From: Candidatus Kapaibacterium sp.
GTDB lineage: Bacteria; Bacteroidota; Ignavibacteria; Kapaibacteriales; NICIL-2
Length of the DNA: 50,870 bases
Assembly: GCA_025055755.1 (NCBI GenBank)
Contig: JANWWF010000009.1
Span: 1-50,870, forward strand
Reading direction: 5' to 3'
The notes below the pieces were generated by a model, which worked only from the letters and a program-made list of their open reading frames with translations, did not search any database and was not told where the DNA came from. The position numbers and the translations under genes were made by a program. Shown here in pieces: positions 33,922 through 43,276 of this stretch; the stretch's first letter is position 1, and each line of letters starts with the position of its first letter.

Positions 33922-36066
33922 CTACTTGAGCCAGAGCATTTGTTGGTACGTAGGCAAGTTCCACAAGTGCTCTGGCACAAGACGCTCAAGCTGATCAGCA
34001 ATCGCACGAACTGCATTCATAGCGGGCAGGACGTTTTCTGCCATGTGATGTGCTTTTTGCCGTGCAGTGCTGCCACCTAACTCACGGTTTTGCTGCCGCA
34101 GTTCCATGAGCGCTTGCACAAATTCATCGGTTAAATGGGCAACGTCGCGCTCTACAATGCTTGCTGCGTGGTGAGCATTGGTGCGGCCAAGGAGGTCCAG
34201 GTAGCTAAAGCAAGCTGGCAGCAAGTGCGTCATTGCAATTTGTTCGGTAGTTTCTGCCTCGATGTTGATGGTCTTGAAGTACTGTGCGTAGGCAATTTCT
34301 TGGCGTGCAGCGATCTCGCGTTCGTTGAGGATGCCGTAGGAAGAAAGCAGAGCGATATTCTTTGGGTCTGTCAAGCGAGGTAAGACGTCGAGCGTAGTAC
34401 GCAGGTTCAGCAATCCCCGCCGTGCTGCTTCTTGATGCCACTCTGGAGAATAGCCGTCGTCGTTGTAGATGATTGCCCGGTGGCGTGTAAATACGTCGGC
34501 AATGACCTGTTCCAAGGCACGCTCCAGCGGCATACCTGCATTGAGATTGCGCTCCAATTCTGCTGCCAGCTGGTCAATCGCTTCTGCGGCGATTGCATTG
34601 AGAATAGTTGCAGGGAGAGACACACTCTGTGATGCACCGACGGCACGAAACTCAAACTTTGATCCGGTGAATGCAAAAGGCGAGGTACGATTGCGATCTG
34701 TTGCATGGCGGGGAAGACGTGGCAGCACCGTTGCTCCCAGATGAAGCAAGCCACCATCTGTTGAACTGCTGCCTGGCTGTCCCTGGGCGATGTGTTCGAA
34801 CATATCGGTCAGTGCTTCGCCCAGATACATCGAGATGATAGCAGGGGGAGCTTCATGAGCACCTAAGCGATGGTCATTTGCTGCCGATGCAACGCTGTAG
34901 CGGAGAAGGTCCTGATGCTGGTGCACTGCTTTGATCATCGCTACACAGAAAAACAGGAATGCCATGTTCTGCTGTGGTTCGGTGCCAGGATCGAGGAGAT
35001 TGAGCCCTGTGTCCGTGGCAATAGACCAATTGAGGTGTTTCCCACTGCCGTTGACACCAGCAAATGGCTTTTCATGGAGCAAGCACACCATTCCATAACG
35101 GCGTGCTGTTGCACGCAGGACGTTCATGACTAAGTGCTGATGATCGGCAGCCGCATTGACGTGCTCAAAGACAGGAGCAATTTCGTACTGTGCGGGTGCT
35201 ACCTCGTTGTGCCGAGTTTTGACAGGTACACCAAGCCGGTAGAGCACATGTTCCACTTCGGTCATGTACGACAGCACGCGGTCTGGAATCGTGCCGAAAT
35301 AGTGGTCTTCGAGCTCTTGCCCGCGCGGTGGCTTTGCACCGAAGAGAGTGCGACCAGTCAAGTAGAGATCAGGGCGGCGGTAGTAGAATGTCTCGTCAAT
35401 GAGGAAGTATTCTTGCTCGCATCCCATCGTTGCATACGCGCGGTTTGCGCGTATGCCAAGCAGTGCAAGAGCACGCAACACACTTCGATTGAGTGCTTCA
35501 AGTGAACGCAAAAGGGGAAGTTTGGTATCGAGAGCCTCGCCTGTCCACGAGGCAAAAACAGTTGGGATGCAGAGAGTAGCACCATTGGAGTGGCGCATGA
35601 TGAATGCCGGTGAGCTTGGATCCCATGCAGTGTATCCGCGTGCTTCAAAAGTTGCACGGAGTCCTCCGCTAGGGAACGAAGAAGCATCAGGCTCTCCTTG
35701 GATGAGGTCTTTGCCAGAGAATTCCGTAACAGCACCACCGGTGGGTAACGGAGTGACAAAGCTTTCGTGTTTTTCTGCGGTCGAGCCGGTCAGGGGCTGA
35801 AACCAGTGGGTATAGTGGGTTGCCCCGCGTTCGGTTGCCCATTCTTTCATCGCCAGCGCAACTGTATCGGCAATTGCTGGGTCCAGAGGCATTCCCTGCT
35901 CGATAGTTGCCATCAGCGAGCGAAACACTGGTTTGGAGAGCCGCTGCCGCATTTGCTCTATAGTGAACACATCGCATGCAAATGCTTCGTGGATTTCATC
36001 CGAGGAAAGCAATGGAGAGCTATTCGGACGCCATTGGGATACAGAAGGGGAAGGATGAGCTGTCAT
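33922..36066 (-). CDS. glnN: Type III glutamine synthetase
   Basis: Makes glutamine from glutamate and ammonia with ATP. The 714-residue length matches the large GSIII class found in Bacteroidota, cyanobacteria and some others. Motifs include [50 protein letters not shown] and [20 protein letters not shown]. The ATG at 36066 overlaps the stop of the Lrp-type regulator (ATGA), so regulator and enzyme are made from one transcript. Confidence 0.95.
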   Translation of the reverse strand: MTAHPSPSVSQWRPNSSPLLSSDEIHEAFACDVFTIEQMRQRLSKPVFRSLMATIEQGMPLDPAIADTVALAMKEWATERGATHYTHWFQPLTGSTAEKHESFVTPLPTGGAVTEFSGKDLIQGEPDASSFPSGGLRATFEARGYTAWDPSSPAFIMRHSNGATLCIPTVFASWTGEALDTKLPLLRSLEALNRSVLRALALLGIRANRAYATMGCEQEYFLIDETFYYRRPDLYLTGRTLFGAKPPRGQELEDHYFGTIPDRVLSYMTEVEHVLYRLGVPVKTRHNEVAPAQYEIAPVFEHVNAAADHQHLVMNVLRATARRYGMVCLLHEKPFAGVNGSGKHLNWSIATDTGLNLLDPGTEPQQNMAFLFFCVAMIKAVHQHQDLLRYSVASAANDHRLGAHEAPPAIISMYLGEALTDMFEHIAQGQPGSSSTDGGLLHLGATVLPRLPRHATDRNRTSPFAFTGSKFEFRAVGASQSVSLPATILNAIAAEAIDQLAAELERNLNAGMPLERALEQVIADVFTRHRAIIYNDDGYSPEWHQEAARRGLLNLRTTLDVLPRLTDPKNIALLSSYGILNEREIAARQEIAYAQYFKTINIEAETTEQIAMTHLLPACFSYLDLLGRTNAHHAASIVERDVAHLTDEFVQALMELRQQNRELGGSTARQKAHHMAENVLPAMNAVRAIADQLERLVPEHLWNLPTYQQMLWLK

Positions 36067-36560
36067 GATGTATGGGAAGCAGGTAGTGAGACATTCCGAA
36101 GCAAGCACGTGGTTTCAATGGGAGTCGAGAGCACAAGACTTGTTTGAGTGCGCTGCACACCTTTCCACCGCTGAATTGTCGAAAGAAGCTCTTCCAGTGC
36201 CGCTGTGTTAGGCACCCGGACTTTCAGCAGATGAGAAGCTTCTCCTGTAATTGCGTGGCACTCGAGAATGGCAGGAACTTTTCGGCATTGTGCAATAAAG
36301 TGCGGGTAATTACTGCTTCCCTCAACCCAGACGAACACAAAGGCAGTAATGTCCAGTCCAAGCGCTGCAGGAGAAAGGTGTGCATGATAGCCGGTGATGA
36401 CGCCGGCGCTTTCTAACTTGCGAATGTGGTCACTGGTGGCTGTGACCGATAGTCCTATCTGTTCGGCAAGCTCTGTTAGACTTAGACGAGCGTTTACCTC
36501 AAGTAAGCGACAGAGAAGGCGGTCAACATCGGAAAGCTGATAAATTTTGCCTGCAGCCAT
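36063..36560 (-). CDS. Lrp/AsnC-family regulator
   Basis: 165 residues: winged helix-turn-helix [48 protein letters not shown], then the RAM ligand domain ([17 protein letters not shown] through [27 protein letters not shown]). The ligand is usually an amino acid. Its stop overlaps the start of glnN, which strongly suggests control of glutamine synthesis and perhaps sensing of glutamine or a related amino acid. Confidence 0.9.
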   Translation of the reverse strand: MAAGKIYQLSDVDRLLCRLLEVNARLSLTELAEQIGLSVTATSDHIRKLESAGVITGYHAHLSPAALGLDITAFVFVWVEGSSNYPHFIAQCRKVPAILECHAITGEASHLLKVRVPNTAALEELLSTIQRWKGVQRTQTSLVLSTPIETTCLLRNVSLPASHTS

Positions 36561-36610
36561 TGATTTGTTGAAAGTTTCAAGAATTTGACACTAAAATACG
36601 GAAATATTCC

Positions 36611-37315
36611 ATGCTGCGAACTGCAATAGTATGGATAGCGCGAATTATTCTCGGCTGGTTCATCGTAACGAGCCTTTGGGTTCTGCTTTATGCCGTAGTA
36701 CGGCCACCTCTAACGCCGATCATGGTAGGTAACTTGATTGCTGATGCGTTCGAGGGCAAGTGGTATGGGATTGACAAACGATGGGCTAATCTGGACGACA
36801 TCTCCCCCCACCTTGTGCGCGCAGTGATTGCGGCCGAAGATATGCGCTTTTTCGAGCATCGTGGCTTTGATTGGGATGCTATCGAGAAAGCCCAACAGCT
36901 CAACGAGCGCTTTAAAGGGCGACGGCTCTATGGTGCTAGCACGATCTCGATGCAAACAGCAAAGAATGTTTTTCTCTGGCATGGGCGGAATTACGTTCGG
37001 AAGGCGCTTGAGGCATACTTTACCGTTCTTATCGAGGCAGTCTGGGGTAAACGACGTATCCTCGAAGTGTACCTCAACGTCGTAGAGTTTGCGCCTGGAG
37101 TCTATGGCGCCCAAGCGGCAGCACAACGGTATTGGCACACCTCTGCTCGAAATCTGACTCCTCAGCAAGCTGCGTTAATGGCTGCAGTGCTGCCTAACCC
37201 TCGGCGCTGGAAGTTTTGGCAACCAACCGGCTACATTCGCAAGCGCCAAGCGATTATCCTGGCGCGGATGAGCGATGTGCGTTTGCCTGGTGAGTGGTTC
37301 CAGCGGCGTCGCTAA
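36611..37315 (+). CDS. mtgA: Monofunctional peptidoglycan glycosyltransferase
   Basis: Polymerises lipid II into glycan strands at the outer face of the inner membrane. 234 residues with one N-terminal membrane anchor (AIVWIARIILGWFIVTSLWVLLYAVV) and a GT51 domain: AAEDMRFFEHRGFDWDAIEKA (catalytic Glu), GASTISMQTAKNVFLW, KRRILEVYLNVVEFAPGVYGAQAAAQRYW. No transpeptidase domain follows. Start 36611 lies 51 bases from the divergent Lrp gene. Confidence 0.93.
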   Translation: MLRTAIVWIARIILGWFIVTSLWVLLYAVVRPPLTPIMVGNLIADAFEGKWYGIDKRWANLDDISPHLVRAVIAAEDMRFFEHRGFDWDAIEKAQQLNERFKGRRLYGASTISMQTAKNVFLWHGRNYVRKALEAYFTVLIEAVWGKRRILEVYLNVVEFAPGVYGAQAAAQRYWHTSARNLTPQQAALMAAVLPNPRRWKFWQPTGYIRKRQAIILARMSDVRLPGEWFQRRR

Positions 37316-37349
37316 TTTTGTAGCGGTTTTTTCGCGGGTAGAGGTAGGA

Positions 37350-38039
37350 ATGAATTTGACATACTACGGACACTCATGTTTTGCTGTTGAGCTTCCCAGT
37401 GGCGAACGATTGCTGTTTGATCCCTTTATCACGGCAAATCCCTTAGCAGCGGGGATTGATATCGAAACAATCACGGCAGATTACATCCTCATCTCTCATG
37501 GCCACGGCGATCACATTGCTGATGCGGTCACAGTGGCAAAGCGAACGGGAGCGCTGGTGATTTGCGTGTGGGAAATATCCGAGTGGCTTGCCAAGCAAGG
37601 AGTAACAAACGTGCGACCAATGAACACCGGGGGTAGCTGGCGTGCACCGTTTGGAACTGTGCAGTGCGTAGTTGCACAGCATTCAAGCATGCTTCCCGAT
37701 GGAAGCAATGGTGGTAATCCGGTGGGATTTGTCGTTGCAACACCGCATGGGACGTTCTACTATGCTGGTGATACTGCCTTGACGCTCGATATGCAGTTAA
37801 TTCCGCGTCGCTATCGCCTCGATGCTGCAATTCTGCCTATTGGGGATAACTTTACCATGGGAATTGAGGACGCAGTCGTGGCAGCAGAGTTTCTCCAGTG
37901 TTCGAATATCATTGGCGTACACTTTGACACGTTCGATCTCATTCGTATTGACCACGAAGCGGCGCGTCGCGCCTTTGCAGAGCGCGGTTACACGCTGCGA
38001 TTGCCATCGGTCGGGGCGACACTACCGCTTCTTTTGTAA
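37350..38039 (+). CDS. UPF0173-type metal-dependent hydrolase
   Basis: 229-residue metallo-beta-lactamase-fold protein. MNLTYYGHSCFAVEL starts the fold; the metal site HGHGDHIADA, QHSS and YAGDTALTLDM are conserved. UPF0173 members act as hydrolases of unknown substrate (related to UlaG). Start 37350 was chosen because the family begins MxLTYYGHS; the frame is open upstream into mtgA. GTAGGAA precedes the ATG. Confidence 0.88.
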   Translation: MNLTYYGHSCFAVELPSGERLLFDPFITANPLAAGIDIETITADYILISHGHGDHIADAVTVAKRTGALVICVWEISEWLAKQGVTNVRPMNTGGSWRAPFGTVQCVVAQHSSMLPDGSNGGNPVGFVVATPHGTFYYAGDTALTLDMQLIPRRYRLDAAILPIGDNFTMGIEDAVVAAEFLQCSNIIGVHFDTFDLIRIDHEAARRAFAERGYTLRLPSVGATLPLLL

Positions 38040-38066
38040 ATGTTTCACTTATCGTGGTGGTGTAGG

Positions 38067-38279
38067 ATGAATGCAAACATGGGTACTCTCGATCGCGGCC
38101 TCCGGACGGTGATTGCCATCGTCATTGCTATTCTGATTGCCGCGCAAGTGGTGACCGGTACATGGGCATGGGTGCTGGGTATTGTAGCGGCAGTCCTCCT
38201 TATTACCAGCCTGGTAAGCGTGTGTCCTTTGTACTCATTGCTGGGAATTAGCACTTGTAAAGTGGACACTACGCAGTAA
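38067..38279 (+). CDS. Small YgaP-like transmembrane protein (DUF2892)
   Basis: 70 residues with two membrane helices (TVIAIVIAILIAAQVVTG and WAWVLGIVAAVLLITSLVSV), an N-terminal NMGTLDRGLRT motif and CPLYSLLGISTCK at the end. This is the stand-alone form of the YgaP membrane domain, in other bacteria often fused to or near rhodaneses. A Cys-less rhodanese is encoded about 900 bases downstream. The role is not known. Confidence 0.85.
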   Translation: MNANMGTLDRGLRTVIAIVIAILIAAQVVTGTWAWVLGIVAAVLLITSLVSVCPLYSLLGISTCKVDTTQ

Positions 38280-38362
38280 GCACATTAATCTGTGCGTAGA
38301 GGTCTGGGCCTCAGTAGTTTGCTCGCGGTCAAAGAGTGATGTAGTTTTGTAGCAGAGTTTCT

Positions 38363-38392
38363 TCCTCTCGGGAAGAGAGGATATTGCTTTTT
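38363..38392 (+). terminator. Probable terminator between the YgaP-like and FKBP genes
   Basis: Stem TCCTCTC (38363-38369) with GAGAGGA (38375-38381) and a 5-base loop; six bases further on a run of six T begins. The short gap before the T run makes this weaker than the other terminators here. Confidence 0.45.
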
Positions 38393-38413
38393 TCACTTTT
38401 CCAGGTATTCCTC

Positions 38414-39148
38414 ATGAGATCCTTCCTTTGTAGTGCACTTTCGGTGCTTGCGGTTGCAGGTACTATCTTGGCGCAGCAGGTACAAAAGAAGAGCGCGCCG
38501 CCACAACAGCCTGCCGGGCAGAGCATGCAGCTGCGAGACTTTGCAGACAGTCTCAGCTATGCACTCGGAATGAACATCGTCGAAATGGTTAAGGAGCAGA
38601 ATTTGCCTATTCGTCGTGAGGTTCTTCTTCGGGCGTTGACCGATGGATTTGATGCAAAGCCCTTTGCTATCACACAACAGGACATGGTCGCTGTATTCCA
38701 GCAATACCAACAGCAAAAGCAACAAGAGGAACAAGCAAGACAAGCCGCGGAGGCCGCAAAAAACCGCGCTGAAGGTGAACGCTTTCTCCGAGAAAATGCC
38801 AAGCGTCCTGGTGTGAAGACCACCGCTAGCGGCTTGCAATACGAGGTACTTCAGCAAGGTACTGGACCAAAGCCCTCGGGTCCTGCTGCAACGGTGAAGG
38901 TGCACTACCGCGGGACACTCCTTGATGGTACAGAATTCGATAGTTCATACAAACGAGGTGAGCCGGCAGAGTTCCAGCTTGACCGTGTCATCAAGGGATG
39001 GAGCGAAGCAGTACAGCTCATGAATGTCGGATCGAAGTACAAGTTCTACATCCCTGCAGACCTTGCTTATGGAGATCGGGGAGCAGGATCAGTTATTCCG
39101 CCGGGCGCCCTTCTCATTTTCGAAGTTGAACTGCTGGAAACCAATTAG
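38414..39148 (+). CDS. Secreted FKBP-type peptidyl-prolyl isomerase
   Basis: 244-residue Mip/FkpA-like periplasmic chaperone that speeds proline isomerisation. A signal peptide (MRSFLCSALSVLAVAGTILAQ) leads to the N-terminal dimer domain (FADSLSYALGMNIVEMV through FAITQQDMVAVFQQY), a Gln/Ala-rich long helix, and the FKBP domain (TVKVHYRGTLLDGTEFDSSY, FQLDRVIKGWSEAVQLMNVGSKYKFYIPADLAYG, IPPGALLIFEVELLE). The rhodanese-like gene begins one base after the stop. Confidence 0.93.
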   Translation: MRSFLCSALSVLAVAGTILAQQVQKKSAPPQQPAGQSMQLRDFADSLSYALGMNIVEMVKEQNLPIRREVLLRALTDGFDAKPFAITQQDMVAVFQQYQQQKQQEEQARQAAEAAKNRAEGERFLRENAKRPGVKTTASGLQYEVLQQGTGPKPSGPAATVKVHYRGTLLDGTEFDSSYKRGEPAEFQLDRVIKGWSEAVQLMNVGSKYKFYIPADLAYGDRGAGSVIPPGALLIFEVELLETN

Positions 39149-39149
39149 G

Positions 39150-39623
39150 ATGCTGCGTTGCTGGGCTGTTGCAATTGCCCTGGCTGTCGTTCCAGGGGGT
39201 GCACAGACGAAAGCCCCTCAATTGGGCACCACAGGACAGCAGCCTCGCATTCATTACCACTTTCCGGGTGAAGAGGACACTCTCGAGTTCCGCTATGGTT
39301 TTACTGTAGAGGAAACTGTTGAGCTTGTACGAATTGACACGCAGCTGGTGATTGTTGATATTCGCTCACCGCAGCAATACGCTACTGAGCATCTACCGGG
39401 GGCTGTCAATGTTCCAACAAACACTATCAAGCGACAGTTGAAACTCTTCCGAGGGTGGGAACATCAACAACGGAATATGCTGCTGGTGTCAGAGGATGGC
39501 CAAGAGGCACGGAAGTGGACATCATGGCTCCATCAGCGGGGAGTATCGCGCGTGTGGTACATCCGAGGGGGTATCCGTGCATGGGCGGCTGCAGGACAAC
39601 CACTCGAGCGGCAGGGGAATTAG
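39150..39623 (+). CDS. Secreted rhodanese-fold protein lacking the catalytic Cys
   Basis: 157 residues: a signal peptide (MLRCWAVAIALAVVPGGAQ) and a rhodanese domain with IVDIRSPQQYATEHLPGAVNVP and YIRGGIRAWAAAGQPLE. The active-site loop, normally CRxGxR, reads VSEDGQEARK, and the mature protein contains no cysteine at all. It cannot carry out normal sulfur transfer and probably has a binding or structural role in the periplasm. It starts one base after the FKBP stop, so the two are surely cotranscribed. Confidence 0.85.
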   Translation: MLRCWAVAIALAVVPGGAQTKAPQLGTTGQQPRIHYHFPGEEDTLEFRYGFTVEETVELVRIDTQLVIVDIRSPQQYATEHLPGAVNVPTNTIKRQLKLFRGWEHQQRNMLLVSEDGQEARKWTSWLHQRGVSRVWYIRGGIRAWAAAGQPLERQGN

Positions 39624-39696
39624 CGCATCCCTTGCATTGAGTGTACCCATTCCAAATGGAAAATGCGGCCCCATAGTATTCACCGTGGGGCGTGTG

Positions 39697-40878
39697 CTAT
39701 TTGCTCCTTGTAGAGCGAGCTATTCCCTGGGTGCCGTACTCAAGCGAGACGATGGTGATATCGTCAGGGAGAGCCGGAGAGAGCCACTGTGCAGATAGCT
39801 CAGAGATTATCGCTGCCATGAGATCGCCCCCATGGGCTATTGCGCGATCGAGAAGTTGCTCCCACCGCTGCTGTTGTTGAGCAAGATCGGTGCTGAGCGT
39901 ATCGAGTACGCCATCGGTGAAGAGAATGAGCCGATCGCCGTGCCGTAGCTGCGCAGTAGTGACATAGTAGCTGCTGGTTTCCAATGCACCAAGGGGCATG
40001 CCCGGCTGTGTTGGCAGGCGTTCAACAGTACCATCTGCTGTGACGCGATACGGTGCTGGATGGGCAGCACTGCTGAGCGTCACTATGCCAGTCGAAGGCT
40101 CAAAAACTGCAACCGTTGCTGTTACAAAGTACGCCTGCGGATTGTTGGATGAAAGTGCGCGATTTGTTGCCTCCAGTGCAGCAGCAGGCGAAAGGAGCTG
40201 TTCCATGTGGGATCGCAGGAGGGTCTTTGTGACTGCCATCCATAGTGCTGCACTAATCCCTTTGCCTGAAACGTCGCCGATGCTAAGCACTAACTGCCTA
40301 TCGGTGGTTTGCCAGTGATCGTAAAAATCACCAGCAACATGACGGGCGGGCATCAACACAGCAGAGACGCGATAGCGAGCCGCAGGGTCTTCATCGAGCG
40401 AGGGAGGAAGCATGTGCCGCTGAATCTCAGAGGCAATCGCCAGTTCACGCTCGTACTGATGCAGTTGCTCGCGAATTTTCACTGCCCGCTCCAGCTCTGT
40501 GTAGCGAGTAATGGCGCTGGCAAGAGCACTTTCCAATTCCACAAGTGTCGGAGGCTTGAGGATGTAATCAGTTGCGCCTGCACGCACAGCTTTAATCACA
40601 GAAGCTCCATCAGTGGCACCCGAAAGCACAACCACTTGGAGCAAAGGATACCGCTGACGGCAGTGGGCAATTAGCTCCAATCCGTCCATTGTCGGCATTG
40701 CAAGGTCTGTCAGCAGGACCATGGTCGATGGGTGAGTTTCGAGTAATGACAGAGCTTCTTCCCCACTGGTGGCGTGCAAGATGCGGAGATTATTCTCCGC
40801 CGCAAGAGGCTCGAGTGCAAGCTCGACCATTGCCAGGAACTCCTGGCTATCGTCAACAACAAGCAGTGTCCGTTCCAT
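39697..40878 (-). CDS. Response regulator with PP2C/SpoIIE phosphatase domain
   Basis: 393 residues. Receiver domain (TLLVVDDSQ, phospho-acceptor Asp in LLTDLAMPTMDG, Lys in YILKPP), a coiled linker (ERAVKIREQLHQYERELAIASEIQRHMLPP) and an RsbU-type PP2C domain with metal-binding Asp in HVAGDFYDH, GDVSGKGISAALWMA, LFTDGVLD and LPDDITIV. Such proteins dephosphorylate anti-anti-sigma factors in response to a histidine kinase. No kinase, anti-sigma or STAS gene is adjacent. Start 40878 was chosen as the usual start of a receiver. Confidence 0.9.
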   Translation of the reverse strand: MERTLLVVDDSQEFLAMVELALEPLAAENNLRILHATSGEEALSLLETHPSTMVLLTDLAMPTMDGLELIAHCRQRYPLLQVVVLSGATDGASVIKAVRAGATDYILKPPTLVELESALASAITRYTELERAVKIREQLHQYERELAIASEIQRHMLPPSLDEDPAARYRVSAVLMPARHVAGDFYDHWQTTDRQLVLSIGDVSGKGISAALWMAVTKTLLRSHMEQLLSPAAALEATNRALSSNNPQAYFVTATVAVFEPSTGIVTLSSAAHPAPYRVTADGTVERLPTQPGMPLGALETSSYYVTTAQLRHGDRLILFTDGVLDTLSTDLAQQQQRWEQLLDRAIAHGGDLMAAIISELSAQWLSPALPDDITIVSLEYGTQGIARSTRSK

Positions 40879-41032
40879 GGAAAGCCCAGCGTGCGTCCAT
40901 GCAAAAATCGCTTGCACAGGCAGCTTTTAGCATGTGTAACTCAATCGTTATGCCAAGTGCTCTTTACCACCACTTGTTACAGCCCAAGGGTACAATTTTT
41001 TGCCAGGGATAGGTGGAAGTCTCGAACGGTTC

Positions 41033-41089
41033 TGCACCATGGCAGCCTGTATTTTTGAATGCCAAGTGTTGAGAGGCTGCGCCGGTGCA
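41033..41089 (+). other. Possible structured leader before the mauE-purC-rodA-pdxA operon
   Basis: TGCACC (41033-41038) pairs with GGTGCA (41084-41089), and GCAGCCT (41042-41048) with AGGCTGC (41074-41080), separated by a symmetric 3 x 3 internal loop, around a 25-base apical segment. It lies 65 bases before the first gene. The sequence matches no riboswitch class that was recognised; it could equally be the end of an upstream transcript. Confidence 0.35.
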
Positions 41090-41153
41090 TTTGTTGCATA
41101 GGAAGTGCACCAAGCAGTCAGGTGTGGTCATACTGTAGCTCAGCCGAGATCGT

Positions 41154-41624
41154 ATGCGCTCAATAGTTCTTCATCCGCTGGTTGGTCTTGCCGCACGGAT
41201 TGTTGTTGGCAGCATATTCGTGATGTATGCATTGGACAAAATCAGCGCACCAGCAGACTTTGCGCTCAACATCGAACGCTACGAGATTTTGCCCCTGGCA
41301 TGGGTCAACCTTTTTGCGCTTATTCTGCCATGGGTAGAATTGATTGTGGGCATATTCTTGTTGTTCGGGGTACGTTTGCGTGCCAGCGCCAGTGTTGCCG
41401 CAGTGTTGTTGGTGGTTTTCATCGTGGCAATTGGCTCAGCCATGGCGCGTGGACTTCAGATTGACTGTGGCTGCTCAGCGCATAGCGAGCCTGTTGGATG
41501 GGGGAAAATCGTCGAAGATATGCTCTACCTACTGCTGGCATTGCGGATTACATATTGGCCCAATCCGGAGTGGACCGTGGAGACGCTCAGCAGGGCGGAG
41601 ATTCCCACGGCTGCAATGCAATGA
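41154..41624 (+). CDS. MauE/DoxX-like membrane protein
   Basis: 156 residues with four membrane helices: LVGLAARIVVGSIFVMYALDKI, WVNLFALILPWVELIVGIFLLFG, ASVAAVLLVVFIVAIGSAMA and IVEDMLYLLLALRITYW. The IDCGCSAHSEPVGW segment between helices 3 and 4 matches MauE-type proteins, which work with thioredoxin-like partners in the periplasm. No MauD is adjacent. First gene of a tightly packed plus-strand operon; its stop overlaps the next ATG (ATGA). Confidence 0.8.
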   Translation: MRSIVLHPLVGLAARIVVGSIFVMYALDKISAPADFALNIERYEILPLAWVNLFALILPWVELIVGIFLLFGVRLRASASVAAVLLVVFIVAIGSAMARGLQIDCGCSAHSEPVGWGKIVEDMLYLLLALRITYWPNPEWTVETLSRAEIPTAAMQ

Positions 41625-42370
41625 TCCTGTGGCTGTTGCTGGTGTTGAGTGCCCTTGTGCACTCTGCTTTTGCGCAAGGGAGCGCAGGCGAACTTGCGCT
41701 CTACGAGTCCCAGCGCATCGTGGATATGCCGACCGCAGGAGTACTCCCACCCGGAGGTTTTTTACTTCGCCTGCTGATGTTTGAGCAGGGGGGCATGTTG
41801 GGGGAGACGTTGTGGTCGCCTCTGTCGCGTGTACAAGTAGGCATAGGATATAGCGGCAGTAGAGTCATTGGAAGCCTGCCTGTTGAGTGGCAAGGAGTGC
41901 CAGCAGTGCAAGTCCGCTGGCGAGTTGTTGATGAAACCCTCACATTTCCTGCTGTAGCGATTGGTCTGGAGACGCTCGGTCGGGGCAATATCATAGCGCA
42001 TGCATTCGCGACGCCAGCACCAGGAGCTTTTCTGGCATTGAGCAAGCAATTCCGATGGGCACTGGGTGGGTGTGCAGTACATCTCGGGGCAGGGTATAGT
42101 TTTGACCTGCGCTTTAACGGTCGGGATATGAACGCATGGGTAGGGCTTGAACAGTCGCTCGGTCGCTCGGCGGCGCTAAGTGTTGAACTCAATCCGCAGT
42201 CAGTGGAACGGGATTTGCCTTTGCTGCTCAACGCGGTCGTGCGGTGGTCGGTTCTGCGCGGAGCAACGCTGGAGCTGTATGCTCGCGACATGCTTGTGCG
42301 AACAGCACCCCAGCCTATTCGTTCGATTGGTGTGGAATTTATTGCGTTAATCTCTCAGCTTGTGTGGTGA
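41621..42370 (+). CDS. Probable outer-membrane beta-barrel protein
   Basis: 249 residues, not assigned to a family. After a signal peptide (MILWLLLVLSALVHSAFAQ) the protein is a run of short amphipathic strands (GGFLLRLLMF, RVQVGIGYSG, VQVRWRVVDETL, GAFLALSKQFRWALGGCAVHLGAGYSFDL, AWVGLEQSLG) ending in a hydrophobic Trp (ISQLVW), as in outer-membrane barrels. Its start overlaps the stop of the MauE-like gene and its stop overlaps the purC start (TGATG). Confidence 0.65.
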   Translation: MILWLLLVLSALVHSAFAQGSAGELALYESQRIVDMPTAGVLPPGGFLLRLLMFEQGGMLGETLWSPLSRVQVGIGYSGSRVIGSLPVEWQGVPAVQVRWRVVDETLTFPAVAIGLETLGRGNIIAHAFATPAPGAFLALSKQFRWALGGCAVHLGAGYSFDLRFNGRDMNAWVGLEQSLGRSAALSVELNPQSVERDLPLLLNAVVRWSVLRGATLELYARDMLVRTAPQPIRSIGVEFIALISQLVW

Positions 42371-43257
42371 TGGAAACGGTGACTCCTGTTTTGCGTATTG
42401 ACTTGCCGTTGCCAGTAGTGCACCGCGGGAAGGTGCGCGATGTGTTCGCTGTTGGCGACGATGCATTACTCATCGTCGCTACTGACCGCATCTCTGCATA
42501 CGATGTAGTCATGGACGATCCAATCCCAGGAAAGGGAATTGTGTTAACCGAGCTGTCAGTATTCTGGTTCGAGCGGACACGGCACATTGTGCCCAATCAT
42601 TTGCTTAGTGCTACGGTGGAGGAATTCCCTTCTGATGTGCAGCCCTGGCGGGAGCTGCTGGCGGGACGTTCGATGCTTGTTCGCCGAACTGAACCGATCC
42701 GGTTCGAGTGTGTTGTCCGTGGTTACTTAGCAGGGTCAGCATGGCGGGAATACCAGCACTCTGGCACAGTGGCAGGGATTCCGCTGCCAGCAGGTATGCG
42801 CATTGCCGAGCAACTTCCCCAGCCGCTCTTTACGCCTGCGACAAAGGCAGAGCATGGGCATGATGAAAACATTACCTTCGAAGACTTGTGCAATCGCATA
42901 GGTATTGAACTGGCAGCATTTTTGCGCGACCGTTCAATAGCGCTTTACAAGTTCGCTCACACCTATGCGCTTGAGAGAGGACTGATTGTGGCTGATACCA
43001 AGTTTGAGTTTGGTGTACTTCCTGATGGCACTGTGCTCCTGATTGATGAAGTCCTGACGCCGGACTCATCGCGTTTTTGGCTTGCGGAGACCTACCAGCC
43101 TGGTGTTCCGCCTCACGATTTTGACAAGCAAGTGCTTCGCGATTGGCTCGATGCCCAAGAGTGGAACCGCACCTATCCACCTCCGCGCCTTTCTCCTGAG
43201 ATCATTGCGCAAACGGCTGAACGCTACCGTCAAGCCCTTGTCCGTCTTACCGCCTGA
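42370..43257 (+). CDS. purC: SAICAR synthase
   Basis: Joins aspartate to CAIR in purine synthesis. 295 residues, the longer yeast-like bacterial form. Motifs: HRGKVRDVFAVGDDALLIVATDRISAYDVVM, PIPGKGIVLTELSVFWFE, FECVVRGYLAGSAWREYQHSG, TPATKAEHGHDENITFED and LIDEVLTPDSSRFW. ATG 42370 shares a base with the preceding stop. The neighbours (outer-membrane protein, rodA, pdxA) are unrelated in function, so this is a mixed operon. Confidence 0.95.
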   Translation: METVTPVLRIDLPLPVVHRGKVRDVFAVGDDALLIVATDRISAYDVVMDDPIPGKGIVLTELSVFWFERTRHIVPNHLLSATVEEFPSDVQPWRELLAGRSMLVRRTEPIRFECVVRGYLAGSAWREYQHSGTVAGIPLPAGMRIAEQLPQPLFTPATKAEHGHDENITFEDLCNRIGIELAAFLRDRSIALYKFAHTYALERGLIVADTKFEFGVLPDGTVLLIDEVLTPDSSRFWLAETYQPGVPPHDFDKQVLRDWLDAQEWNRTYPPPRLSPEIIAQTAERYRQALVRLTA

Positions 43258-43276
43258 GCATTTTCGAGTTTGTTCC

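Noticed and set aside
40879-41153. Possible tRNA or known riboswitch in the 275-base gap before mauE
   Set aside because: No cloverleaf with a T-loop GTTCRA segment and acceptor stem could be built, and no riboswitch core was recognised; only the simple two-helix hairpin remains.
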